From contig NC_030383.2 in assembly GCF_001625215.2 (NCBI RefSeq), positions 49,782,380 to 49,846,379 on the forward strand: a stretch of DNA of 64,000 nt, in the 5' to 3' direction. A program made the position numbers and the translations under genes. Below, piece by piece: positions 1 to 12,295 of the stretch (position 1 is its first letter; the number at the start of each line of letters is the position of its first letter). The notes beneath the pieces were generated by a model. It had not been told where the DNA came from and did no database searches. It saw only the letters and a list, made by a program, of their open reading frames with translations. The DNA is from Daucus carota subsp. sativus. Taxonomy: Eukaryota > Streptophyta > Magnoliopsida > Apiales > Apiaceae.

Positions 1-204
1 GATACTGATTCGTATATAACTCATAGAATTATTTAGTTATAATTTATAAATTAAAATTTGTCGAGTACAAAATATGTGAGAAATACATGTGAGTCAAGTG
101 GACATACTAATATTATAAGACCATACAATTATGGAAATATATAAAACATTTGGACAAGGGTGAAGGCATGATTTTCCAATAGTAATCTAAGTATCTAACT
201 AGTT

Positions 205-543
205 CCTCCCTCCGCCCCACCCAATTTTTTACGTTTGGTTTGGGCACGAAGGTTAAGAAATACTCCCTCCGTTCCCTCCATTTCTTTACACTTTCCTTTT
301 TGGGGTGTCCCATCCAATTCTTTACATTTCAAAACTTACCCAAAATAGTCAATGGGTCCCACCACTTCTTCATTTTTCTTCCTTTTTCACACTACTTTTA
401 CTCCACTATCTTCTTTTTATACATTAAAAATCAATGGGTCCCACCACTTCACCCACTTTTCCTTCTCTTTTCCACTACCTTATACATATTTCTTAACCTC
501 CGTGCCCAACCCAAACGATAAGAAATGGGAGAGACGGAGGGAG
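205..543. mobile_element. Small Stowaway-like MITE overlapping a larger foldback
   Basis: Imperfect terminal inverted repeats of about 55 bp: the left arm near 205-260 carries CCTCCCTCCG and a TTTGGTTTGGGCAC block, and the right arm at about 494-543 carries their complement, ending GGAGGGAG followed by TA. CTCCCTCC ends with a TA target are typical of Stowaway (Tc1/mariner) MITEs. It overlaps the left end of the element at 263-1354, so one is nested in the other or the pair is chimeric. Confidence 0.6.
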
Positions 544-1354
544 TAGAGTTTTATATCAAACAGGCCACCCGTTACGTCAAAATGTCTCACTTGACCCACC
601 CATCTCATCGGCGACTCATTTAAGCCACTATAAACCAAATATATATCATTTTACCCCATTAGTATTCATAACTCTTTACTTAATCATTTATCGAAAATCA
701 ACCATTTGTCTTTTTACTGTAAAACCACTTCGAGTACTTTCACAATTGTCTCTAGTATTTATCAAAATAATTTGAGAATTTTTAAAGCAACATAGCTAGA
801 GTGATCAAATAAATATATTTATATAGCTACATATTTTTTTTAAATATATAGCTATGTTGTTTTAGAAATTTCCAGATTATTTCGATAAATTCTAGGGACA
901 ATTATAAAAGTACTCGAGGTGGTTTTGTAGTAAAAAGATAAACGGTTGATTTTTAATAAATAATTAAATAAAGAGATATAAACAGTGATGTGTGTAAAAT
1001 GATATATATTTGATTTATAGTGGCTTAAATGAGTCGCCGATGAGATGGGTGGGTCAAGCGAGACATTTTGACGCAACGAGTGACCAGTTTGATATAAAAC
1101 CCTTAAGAAATATGTATAAAGTAGTGGAAATAGAAAAAAAAGTGGGTGAAGTGGCGGGACCCAATAATTTTTAATGTATAATATATAGATAGGGGGTAAA
1201 AATAATGTGAAAAGGAAGTAAAACTGATGTGAAAAGGGAGGAAAAGTTGGGAAGTGATAGGATCCATTGACTATTTTTGATAAGTTTTGAAATATAAAAA
1301 ATTTGGATATGACATCCAAAAAAAAACCGTAAAGAATATGATGGGATGGAGAGA
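263..1354. mobile_element. Long Stowaway-like foldback element (about 1.1 kb)
   Basis: The two halves are reverse complements of each other over several hundred bases: 263-370 pairs with about 1245-1354, and 555-790 pairs with about 845-1095, leaving a short loop near 800-840. The ends are CTCCCTCC and a diverged GGAGAGAG, each flanked by TA. It has no coding capacity. The left arm holds about 48 bases (about 495-543) absent from the right arm. Transcripts through it would form a long hairpin. Short ORFs here are chance readings of the arms. Confidence 0.7.
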
Positions 1355-2120
1355 GTAATAAACTCAAGCAAGTCTTTATAATTAAAACACTGCAATAACA
1401 AAATGGTGTTTTTATGATCTGCCCCTGAACACATGTTATAAACTAAACTTTATATATTTAATTTATTTTAATTAGCTTCTATTTTATTTAATAATAGATG
1501 ATTTGATTATTAATAATTAATTTGCAGGGGCTTTAATTATTTAATAATTAACTTAAGTAGTTCCCTTGTTCTTTATGATGAAAACCTGAAAATTTTGAGG
1601 AGTCTAATTGATATTAGTACAAATAGAATATTTGTGACTGTAATTGTGTTAACAACCTGCAGCCAACTTAATTTACCGTATTTCGATTTCAATTATAATA
1701 GTGTGTTAACCAACTAATTATCATTGATGTAGACGATCGTGTCAGCATTCAATTCTTCATCATTGACACAACCAACAAATAACAGATAAAAAGAACAGAA
1801 GAAACACTCAACAAAATTCTCATCTCTCAACCTAACGGGAATACCTTTCCTGAAAAACCCTCTAGGAAAAATCAGTTGGGTATAGCAGTAAAGCCAGTAA
1901 CACAATATATTGCTGAAAGATGGACTAGGAACCAAGCTGCAAACTACATGTATGCATGTCTGAAATGTATATGATAGCAGATTAGTAGTCACTGGTTCAT
2001 AAAGGTCTGACTTCTCCTGGTACCTGTGATTATACAACAGAAAACTGATGTTTACATTGACTCGGAAGAAAAATGAGAACAAAGTCAAATAACAGGTACG
2101 AGTACATCGGCATCTTGATT
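1355..2120. other. Spacer and probable 3' region of the MOS4 gene
   Basis: AT-rich sequence between the foldback element and the 3' end of MOS4. The part nearest the gene is probably its 3' untranslated region. The 124-codon minus ORF at 1714-2088 resembles no family I recognise, and I see no splice or coding support for it. Confidence 0.5.
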
Positions 2121-2220
2121 AATGTTTTCATTCATCTTGGACATCTCAAGTTCACTAGGAAATGCAAATTAATGTTTTCATTCATCTTGTACATCTCAAG
2201 TTCATTAGGAAATGCATGCC
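2121..2220. repeat. 50-bp tandem duplication in the MOS4 3' UTR
   Basis: Two near-identical 50-base copies (2121-2170 and 2171-2220), each containing AATGTTTTCATTCATCTTG, differ at very few positions. They lie directly downstream (minus strand) of the MOS4 stop codon at 2228-2230, so they should be in its 3' UTR. Confidence 0.8.
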
Positions 2221-2227
2221 TATTTTG

Positions 2228-4859
2228 TTAAGGAACCGGCACAGAATCCATCTTGCTCTCCACATCCCAGCCCCTGACAACGGAAATCAGATGAAGTGGC
2301 AAGTAAACAAGGAAAGATAATATAACAAAAGGCCAGAGGGAAATTCTGGTACCTTTCAGCAGCTTCTTTCTTCAGTTCTTCAATATAGATTCCCATATTA
2401 ACACATGCAGCTTCTATTTCTATATTTTTCTCACAAAGCTCCCTCCATTGTGCCGATAATACATTAAGCTCGTCCGCAGTTTTTTGCTGATAATTTTAGA
2501 ACATGTCATATGCCTAACAAAAGTTCCAGCAAACGAATATACTTGTGACTTAAAATTCTAATAACCTGATGTTTTTTCCTTTCTAAATTCACACCATCTA
2601 TTTCTTTCCTTATCTGAAGAGCTTCTGCCTGGACTCTGCAGAAAACATATAATGACCTGGTGAGTTAAAAAAAATCGAAGTACATAATTCGAAAGTGAAT
2701 ACTTTAGAGCTATTTGCCTCTTTATATTCACAATGAACTTAGTTTATGCAAGTGTACGGAGGCTATGATGTTGACCATTGCCAATCGGCCAGCATATATA
2801 TGTCCCACATAAATTTGTCAAATATGGTGATTCAGGCAATCGTAAATGCATAAATTCATTCAGGGAGTACTTTATGCAACTGACCGGTTTTATTAATCCT
2901 CAATCCGTTGTTAACACAAAAGACATTCTGTGACAGAAAACTTCGGGTCAACAATATACAGAAGGCCATTTCAATGATATAAGAGAATACTTCGAAATGG
3001 TCATATTATTACCAAGGCAACAAATTCTTACTTACCAAAGGTTCGAGAACCTAGTAACAGATTGAACTCTGTACGGAGAAAATCACATGTCCTAGTCTAA
3101 GAAGATTATGACAAGACATTTACAGAATTGACAATAATACAATATTGGTACATAGTTTGAGCTTAACTAGTGTAAACTATTGAGTTAAGGACAACAATAA
3201 GCTGGTCTCTGAAAACTGACTAATCTGCAATATGACAACAAAAAACTGCAATATGTAATTTAATAAAGCAGAGTACATTTTGACTGATGCACTTCAAATA
3301 AAACCAGGATGAAGTATGACGAACAGACCTTGATAAAATTGCTTCAAGACGTTGGTTGTGTTGTATCCAGACATCAGCGCCATGTTTTGACATTAATTCA
3401 AGATTTTCTAGCCTACAAATTAAGCACAAAAGTGACAATAAGAAGAAGAATGTCGGCAAATGGATGAAAAAGAAGAAGCTGGAAACAATTCGAAAAGGCA
3501 AAGAGCAGAAATAGGCGAGGATATAATGGTGCAGCAGTTGAGTGCAAACCAAATTCAGTTCATAAATGAAATGCAAAATTGTTAGAACTCTCTTTTCCAT
3601 AAATGCATACATTTTAAGCTGAAATACAATTCTAGACATCATAAGAATTAAAAGACAAGAGACTCTTCCTCATCCTTACAATTTGTTAAGTCCTAATCTA
3701 TAATTTTCAAGAGATCCAAAACATCAGGAATCAAACTGTAATCAGCTTTTTCATGTATTTAAAATAAAATGCTTAATAGCACAACTTTAATATAGAAGAA
3801 GAAACAGCAAGTGCAAACAATGCTGATATAGGCGCAACAACTTACAAGCCATATTACCTAATCACTTGATGCTGAAGCAAACGTTGAGCTTTTTGAAGTG
3901 CCTGATTCCAAGCAGCCTCATCATTCCTTTTGTTAGCAGACGGCATTTCAAGGCCATACCTTGACATATCAAGAGGTACAGGTGGCTTTGAAGCTCTAAC
4001 TCTTTCAAATTCCCTAGCGAGCATTGGATGATTCTGGGAATTGGACAAGGAACAGTTGTTTTTTTTGTCAAGTGGACATGGAACAGTTTGATTGAATCAT
4101 ATTTTTATTTTGCAATATATCTAACCAAAAAAAGAGAGAAAAGAAATAGGGTATAATTGATACATAACAAGTAAATAAAGAAATCTTGTTTTTTTTTGTA
4201 GGTACGAACAAATATTTCACACTACGCACATCACAGAAAGCATCTAATTGTTTATACACGTTGAGTCACGGACTCACGGAATATCCCGAGAATGTAGAGA
4301 GGAAGTGACCATAGCAATTGAATTTAAACAAGAACTTGCTTTTTCGTTAACTTATAACTTAACCAATACTTTTACTTACTTACTAGTAGAAAAATCACTT
4401 ATGCTAATAAGTCATACAAATAATTCTACCTAACAATTAACTAAGCCAGAAAAGGCTCGAAAATTAAACTCAAAGATTAAAGCCTAAAACCCTAGCTTTG
4501 CTATACACACAGCTTAGACACATACGAATCACCACATCTTGCAAATAATGAAGCTCTAGCACTCCAATTAACACCAACGAGAATGAACAAAGATTCAATC
4601 TTTTCAGAGCAAAACAAAGAGGTGTTTATAGAAGTACCTCTAGATTGAAGGAGGGGATGGGAGGGAGTTGTTTGAGAAAATCGGAGGGCTTTTTGGAGCT
4701 CAAACGCATCTCTCGTTGAATCATTCGATCCACATCTTCTTTCACATACTCATCGTCGATGTAAGGAAGTGCGTCGATTATGTCGGCGCCGGTGGACCAC
4801 GCCGGACGCGACGACGGTGGGGCTTCCAGCATGAGTACATCGCTGTCGCGGTTCGCCAT
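2228..4859 (-). CDS. MOS4: MOS4 / BCAS2 (SPF27) pre-mRNA splicing factor
   Basis: Six exons on the minus strand: 4859-4638, 4033-3858, 3412-3329, 2635-2566, 2486-2353 and 2273-2228. All junctions are GT..AG and frames join to 243 residues, against about 253 for Arabidopsis MOS4. The protein starts [15 protein letters not shown] and contains [21 protein letters not shown] and LENLELMSK, all recognisable MOS4/BCAS2 signatures. The second half is predicted coiled coil. Known role of the family: core subunit of the MOS4-associated/Prp19 (NineTeen) complex with CDC5 and PRL1 in the nucleus, needed for spliceosome activation; plant mutants affect innate immunity. The ATG at 4859 matches the family N-terminus. 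PEX3 follows on the same strand upstream, but each should have its own promoter. The gene looks intact. Confidence 0.95.
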
Positions 4860-5539
4860 TGTTATCGATGACCTAAAAGAAGCGCTCTCTCAGCAAGTTA
4901 TAATTCAAGTTGGTATCCAAGGGAATCACTGTAGTCCTGGTGTAAAGTTTCAACTTCTAACTAGTACTAAGAACAAAAATATTGCACTAATCATAAAATG
5001 TTTTTATTTTTTTTCTAAATAAATATTTTTAAATTTTATTTACAAGTATTTAGTTATGTACCATATTTACGGAAATATCAATCCAACAGCCACACCAGTG
5101 ACAAAAGTGAAATTCTTTGTTAATATTTTTCTGTTTTTGAGTTTTGTGAATTATACTTATGATGTACAACAATTATCTTACTTCTCAGGTGAGCTAGAGT
5201 TCAACCCGATAATAGAAGATAAACCCCACCTGAACTATCCAATCGTGATCGTCTGCTACAATTGTCTAGTATAATATTTATTGTATTATCCGATCTTCAA
5301 TAATTCAATTATTATTTTAAAAATAAAAGAGAAGAATTTGTGCAAGTCACATGTCATGACCTTCCATATGTCATGTTTTTTTCTCAGTAAAATTCAGACA
5401 TCAAAAGATCACGATTTGTTGATGTAATTAATAGTAGTACTTATGCTCATAGAATGAACTAAAATTCTTACGCTCCTCAACATGGGACTGGCGTGTTATA
5501 ACTAATCTATTACGTTTTGTGTCTAATACCTTAATGAAT

Positions 5540-5800
5540 TTAATATTTCATTTTCTATCAAACATTTGAATAAATTTAAGGTCTAATATCCGAATGAATT
5601 TAATATTTAATTTCTTATCAAACATTTAAATGAATCCAATAATGATGATCCCATAAAGATCAATAATGAACCTGATATCCTTGAACTGAAAAATATTTGA
5701 ATGAATTCAACTGTGATAATCTCATAAAGATCAATATTGAACTTAAAATATTTGAATGAATTCAACAGTGATGATCCCATAAAGATTAATAATCCTTGAA
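5540..5800. repeat. Degenerate short tandem repeats
   Basis: Several imperfect copies of a unit of about 75 bases, with recurring phrases such as GAATTTAATATTTAATTTC and GATCCCATAAAGATCAATA. Copies are diverged, and I cannot assign them to a known element. Confidence 0.55.
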
Positions 5801-6156
5801 CGTTTTGGTGATAAGTTTGATAATTTAACTTTTGATTAATATATTACTCTATTCACTTTAAGATAAACAAAAAACTATTGATGCTTTTTTTCTTTCATAA
5901 TAAACTGATTTTATAGTTTCAAATCTACATAAATTGATGGTTGTATAAGCCTTCCCAATAATCAAGAATACAAGATTACCTTAGAAAAGAGAAACTAATT
6001 TATACTTGGTTGAAACTAATGTTGTATTTTGTTAAAGCTGAATGTATGCGGAAGAAATAGAATGAAATCTAAACTATATTATAAACAATTGTTTAAACAA
6101 TTTTGAACTGATTCATTTTTTTCTAAAACTCCTTCCTACTTGTACCTGCCATCAAG

Positions 6157-6203
6157 AAATTTAAGAGAAGATATAAGAGGCTCTTATATCTTCTCTTAAA
6201 TTT
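6157..6203. repeat. Perfect 23-bp inverted repeat (hairpin)
   Basis: Arms 6157-6179 and 6181-6203 are exact reverse complements separated by a single base (6180). A transcript would fold into a 23-bp perfect stem, so the real loop must open a few pairs. It lies 420 bases downstream of the PEX3 stop codon, outside the coding exons. Confidence 0.85.
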
Positions 6204-6623
6204 GCTCATTCCATTCCCTCCGATCAAACACAACATAACGGTACTTTGTACAGCAAGAATTAAAGAACATAGTACCTTGTACCTGCCTTACTAATAGAAT
6301 ATAAGACCATTACTACTGCTTAAATCCCAATCCACATCATACAAATGGACTACACATATTTCATAATTCAACATCATGAAGAGCAAAAGGCATATAACCA
6401 TCAACTACCCAACAGCTAATTGCTTTCTAAAATGTTACAGAACACCTGAAATTTAAAGACAAGACTATTATAAAAAGATCGAACCAATAAAGAGCAAAAG
6501 TGAAAAAGTTTACAATATCATTGTTATTCACCTCAAAATGTTAAAGCTTCATCACCCCATGAGCAACATTACCGTTCATGCTCACATCCATGTATTAGTT
6601 CAAGCTGCAGATAATAATAATTT

Positions 6624-9600
6624 TCAAGGCGGCGTGTCTGCATAAAGAAGAGTGAAGAAGACTTCAGCTACTGGTAGGTTTCGAACGATTTGGATATACT
6701 TGTTGTTGCTTGGTTCTTCAAGCAGTAGTGGACCCATCTGGGCAACTTTGGGCACAAGTTTAGCTAATGGCACTCCTGATGAGTTGATATCTCCATGTTG
6801 ATCCTTCATATCTTGCACTAGGTCATCCACCACCGATCTCAAGGATACATCCAAAATACTTCGAAATTCATCACTACAAAATTTTAAGAATGCACATTAG
6901 AAACTGCCTGCTTTTATGTGTTACTAGAGTAGGAGTGAACATGAACAGTGCAACGGAATAAAGTAGAAGCATCAACAATAATGACGGTAACCTGTTTATA
7001 GACCCCCATCCAAATAATAAATGAGATAAATTTGTTCCTATCCTTCAGGTCATCTATCATAGCTTTATAAACTACTCGCTGCCTGTATATACTTTTCATC
7101 TAGCTTGAAAGCTGTTAAGTTCTGATATAAGAATACTGGCAAGCAAGATTTAGTGACCAATTCAGTACCCAAAATCTGCTTGGTACTTTTACTTTATTCA
7201 TTTATTTAAAATTTGACATAAAACAAATGAACATGTATATTCCAAAAAAATATATCTGCAGTTTATAGAGACATGCAAAATTGCTATTGACTGGGCACAA
7301 ATGTTTCCTAACTCGCACAACAAAACTAAAGCCTAAAACAATCTATATAGTCTGACATTTGTCAGGGAGGGGGCAAATGAATTGGTACTGGCGAGATTCT
7401 TTGGCTTCAGCTGAAAGCAAAATAAATTACCATAAAATTCACATTCACCAGTATTTTTAAACTAGGTATGGCCCAACTTTTTTAAATTAAACTGAATTCC
7501 ATCTATATAGTAGGTCTAGTATTAACGTACCTTGATAACACTGCATGAGCCTCCGACATTAGCAAGTCAAATTTGGTCAACTCGTTTTGGCTGTCATTAC
7601 TAGAGAAAGCAGCAGATTTGTATTTCAGGTCCTCTGGCATTATATAATCCACCCACTGATGAGGGCTTCCCATGCTCATGAACACGTCCAATATTTGCAT
7701 AATGGTGTCATGAAGTACAGAAGTTGTGAATAAATCCTTTAACTGCTTTCTGCAAAGATAAAATTAGAGAATATATTGAGAAATAGAAGTCCATTCAGTC
7801 TTTCTTTCAGCAGGACTAGTTGTACTATGAAAATGTGAAGAGCCAAACTTTGTCAACTTTGCCTTGTCATTTCACCAACACTTTTGGATGCTCAGATTTA
7901 GGGAATTTCGAGTACCCTTTATAAAACATACAGTTTACCACATATTTTATTCCAGTTCCTGGGGTAAGAGGAAAGTATATATTTTTATGGTGTGCGATTA
8001 TTAGCTCTAGGTTTATGTGTTTATATGCAGGGACTGTAATCATTAGACCATCGACTCTGGTTCTGTACCAACTGTATCACACGATCATTAAGTCTATCAT
8101 ATGGACTTATATTGATCACCTTCCTGATCTTTTTCTACGAAACTACTTATCCCGACCACGTCCCCAAGTATTATACATGTCACGTCAATGAACTATAAAA
8201 GTAATGGCAATACAGTCCATGGGATAATTTAGGACTAAATATATATGAGTTTAGGGTAAATACACCAATAGTCAGGGGGGTGTCGATCCCCCATCCAAAC
8301 AAAATAACTAAAAAAATTAAAAGAGAATGATCTACAATATTACTGAAGTCAACAATTCTATTAATAGTATATGTCTTTCTTTTGAGATAGAAAGCCTACT
8401 CTTTGAGAACTTCGGTTGCTGCTGCCTGCATATTAGATATCAACATTGACATTCCATTATTAGAGAGATAATCAACACCTGCCAAAAACTGCTGCTGGTC
8501 ATTCCTGTTGATGAGTTCAGATTCATCCTACAAAAAAGAAGAGTAATCAAAACATTGCCAGATCTGACGAGCAAGTCTATTCTACTCATCCAAGTCCTGC
8601 TAAGGGTAATTAGGCTGGAATTCTGTTTTAATAGAAATCATAGGTAACATAATTCTCATGGTAAAGGCCAAGGCAACAATTTTCACACGGGTAATCCATA
8701 TACATAATAATTTCAGTCTGTCAAAATATAAAAAAGAAAAAACATTAAATAAATTTAGATTCGAAACAAAATAATTGACAGCACAAATTGCAATTAAATA
8801 AAAATAAATACATAAGACCCTAGAGAATGCTGGCATAGCCAAAATACACATTCACAAATGAACTATGACATAATGTAAAAGTATGGATATAAATAAACAC
8901 ACAGTTAGATTTAAATTGAAATAATATAACCATAGAGAAGTTTGGCATAGCCAAATAAACATTCAAAAATAAACCATGTTATACATGTAATGCTCTGAAA
9001 TGTAGTTGGACTTTGATTAGCTCACTCTGCTCCAAATCTATGATATGCATCTAAAATCTAATATAAAAAACAAGTAAACAGCATAACAAGCTAAGGGCAA
9101 CAAAATAAGGGTCGGGCAACATTTAAATGCTTGATTGTGCAAATCATCACGCACTTGGGAGCATAGATACCTATTATGAACCATTAATATATACTCCCTC
9201 CGTCCCTTTTTAGTTGTCACCTTTGAATTTGTGCCGGTCAAATTGACTAAAGTTTGACTGAAATTTATTACTCCCTCCTTCCCATTTTAATAGTCCACTT
9301 TGTTAAGAAAAAATTTCCCATATTATTTGTCCATCTTCTTTGTCCAATACAAATTTATACAAGTTCCAATGTTAGCATTTGTTATTCCATACAATTTTCA
9401 TGATTTACAATGTAAATTAAGTTGACTTTCAACAAAAATGAACGAAAACTTAGTACTATTTTTGTATAATCTATGCATGACAATGGTAACAACATATCAC
9501 ATTTAATATTTCTTAATATGTGTGATTTGAACAAAGTGGACAATTAAAATGGGAAGGAGGGAGTAATATTTTATCAATTGACAAACTAAAAAAAATATGT

Positions 9601-12295
9601 CATCGGAAACAACTTTTAATCTACTTTAAAATGTAATTTTCAGTTTTTTAAAATAACGAGTGAGTGACTTATAATCTTTGGTCAAAACTTGGTCAATTTG
9701 ACCAACAAAAATAGAAATGTGACAACTAAAAAGGGACGGAGGGAGTATTAGTTTCAACTTTCCTGTAATGATATAAATAATTTACATTCCCAAAAGGTTG
9801 TGCTGATAAAAAAGCAATTCAGAGATCCATACATTCACTCTAAGCAAGTAGTCTAGTGATCCAGTTTTCCTTCCTGATAAAGACTCTGCACGGTCTGTTA
9901 GTGACTTGGTGGATATATATAGGAAAGAAGGGGGAGGTTCGACTCTCTAAATAAGAACAAGCATACTTTTCAAAAGGCATGCAATGGAAAAGCTGCATAG
10001 TATACATCATTCCTAACATCTAGCTATGTTCTCATCTAACAACAAATGACACTACACTCACACTATGAACACAATCCTAATTCCACCTGGTTCTGCACTG
10101 AATATTGTAAATAAATACCAAACACATCATCAATCTTAAAAAACAACCCAAAGCGGCAAAAAACAATTCAAGTTTATAATATATATTCTTATATTGTAAG
10201 TTATGAATCCTTAGTTTTATAACAATTCAATATTATAATATTATATTTATATTAAACTGTTTTGTAAAAGAATATGTTGACGCAGAGGCCAAACCATTAG
10301 TTGGTTGCGGTTGAGGTCTTCATTTTTTATTTTAAAAATATGGTTACAGTTGTGGTTGTAGTTTAAAGCAAAAACAATCCATGCTTACCCCTAATTAACT
10401 ATACAAAATCACTGGGTTTTTTTTTTATTAAAATGTAATATAGATTAAGATTCTTTAATTTGAAGCAATAAAAAAATGTACATATATGAATGTGTCTCTG
10501 CAAGATACTTTATTTGTTTTAAACAACAGCTGGTTTTCAATGAAGCCTTCTTTGCTGTCCATAGCTCAAATTGACAAAACCATGAGTAACAATAGAATTA
10601 TTTATTATAAAACATTTCTAATTCTGCTTTTCAAGCCCTGGTAGTTCCAACAGCAACAAATTCATTTATTAGTAGAAAAAGATATGCACAGCTACTCATA
10701 TATGCAGGGCAATTAATGGAACTTACAAGAAGATGAGCAGCTTCGAGACCACGAGCGGTGTCAATATACAAATGTCTCCCTAAAATGTTGACCTGAACTC
10801 TTATATACAAGCTAAGTGCTGTCATTGACCAAATAGACAATACTGTTCTTGCAAAACCTGTCCATATCATGAGAACATTTCAACATAAGTCTTTGCTAAA
10901 ATTAGTATAGACAAGCTAACCAGTAGGAGGTTGCTTGCGATTAGATTAATAAACTATGTAGGATAAAATGACCAAAGATGAACAAGTCGAAAAACTTATA
11001 AAAAGCATATATACTTTGAATTTTAAGCCTATTCCACAACTCAAGTTTCTCCAACGATGTTAGAGGATTCTGCTGGCCTTTTCCTTTCATTAGTTTCTCC
11101 GTCAAGTGCAAAATATCCATCCTTTCTTCAACGCGGGCACTCAAATAGACCATGGCATGAGGCAATGTTGTAGTATCTGCTATGTTTTGAATGTTCTGGA
11201 AATGCACTTTCATTCTGTCCATAAATATCAAAAAATATTAAAAGCAGAATCAAATGAATGAGAATCCAAGTATTGCGTAATTGTATTATAAATAGATAAT
11301 AACAAATTTCAATTCATTTTCGATCTTAACTGAGCTTTAATGAGTTCCTCATTTTCACGTTCACTGGCAACTTCTCTCTCAAGATCATTAAGCTGCTGCT
11401 TATGACTATCATAAAGCTTGTACAAAAGATACCCACTTCCGAAAACTCCGAGTGTAACATACACCTTCCTCTTATGCCTTCTCCAAAACTCCCTGTACAA
11501 ATAGTAACCAAACAGAAATCAATCAGTCAAATACCATATACTGAAACAAAAAGCACAACTTATTGTGAACACCAAAAATCCAACCACACTTGCCCAGAAA
11601 TCAAGAAAAAAAGATACGGTAGACAAATAATTAAACCATTCTGTTAATATAAAAACCCAACAAGTCTATAAAATCATACAAGGAAGTCATTTGGGTGACA
11701 ATTTATCGAACTCTAGTACTCTTTTACAAAAAACAGATCAGTTTAAGTACATATGAAATCAATGTAAACTACTTAAGACCCTACTAACTACTAAAAAAAC
11801 GCATAAAAATCAATTTATTCACCAACAAGTTCAATTTATGCAAGTAAATATAGGTGACTACATATGAGTTCAAAGCCAACATGTTTACTTCTAAATGTGA
11901 TACGTGCTCCTACAAAACTAATTCAAACTCTTGGTATCGAGCAAGAGCTCATATATGACATCATTTTCATCAAATCTAATATCCCTATTAGAATCCGAAA
12001 CCACCACAAGTCGAGCCCCAATCAGTTGCAATTACTTTCACCCAATAAAACAATACAAGAAGAACAAGCAAACTACAACACTAACTACATACTCCTCAAA
12101 ACCACAAACTCAATAGCAAATTTTGTTCCATAAACACTCACAAACCCAATTCATATCCACACACAATAGGCCTTACACAAAATCAAATCTAACAAAAACA
12201 CCCTCTAAAACCCCAATAAATCAAAATAAAAAACACAAGCAATTGAAAAGTTGATAATTAAGAGAAAAGAAACAAGGAGAATCAACTGACCACAT
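6624..12295 (-). CDS. PEX3: Peroxisome biogenesis protein PEX3 (peroxin-3)
   Basis: Seven coding exons: 12295-12291, 11492-11331, 11214-11015, 10857-10727, 8527-8400, 7749-7531 and 6873-6624, joining to 364 residues. The first coding exon holds only ATGTG, joined to give MWEFWRRHKRK. A basic RRHKRK cluster precedes one hydrophobic segment (about residues 12-30, VTLGVFGSGYLLYKLY), the usual PEX3 membrane-targeting and anchor region. IADTTTLPHA and RVQVNILGRHLYIDTARGL are PEX3 hallmarks, and the protein ends in FFTLLYADTPP like plant PEX3. Known role: peroxisomal membrane receptor for PEX19, which delivers peroxisomal membrane proteins. Intron 4 (8528-10726) is the longest and carries nested Stowaway elements. 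No break seen. The 61-codon ORF at 6914-7099 lies inside intron 6. Confidence 0.95.
9194..9745. mobile_element. Stowaway MITE in PEX3 intron 4 (outer element)
   Basis: Ends CTCCCTCCGTCCCTTTTTAG and its complement at 9727-9745, each flanked by TA, match the Stowaway terminal consensus. It is interrupted by a second element at 9271-9563, leaving about 259 bases of its own sequence. It is intronic and away from splice sites. Confidence 0.85.
9271..9563. mobile_element. Stowaway MITE nested inside another Stowaway
   Basis: A 293-base element with terminal repeats CTCCCTCCTTCCCATTTTAA and its complement, flanked on both sides by TA. Its termini differ from the host element (TTCCCATTTTAA against GTCCCTTTTTAG), so it is a different subfamily and inserted later. 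Confidence 0.85.

Larger units (their letters stand above)
4860..6623. other. Spacer between MOS4 start and PEX3 3' end
   Basis: Contains the MOS4 promoter (immediately right of 4859), AT-rich sequence with degenerate direct repeats at 5540-5800, a perfect palindrome at 6157-6203, and the probable PEX3 3' UTR near 6300-6623. No convincing gene: the plus ORFs at 4668-5274 overlap MOS4 exon 1 in antisense or are AT-rich noise. Confidence 0.6.

Noticed and set aside
852..1367. 171-codon minus ORF
   Set aside because: Lies wholly inside a foldback element arm and has AT-rich, low-complexity composition.
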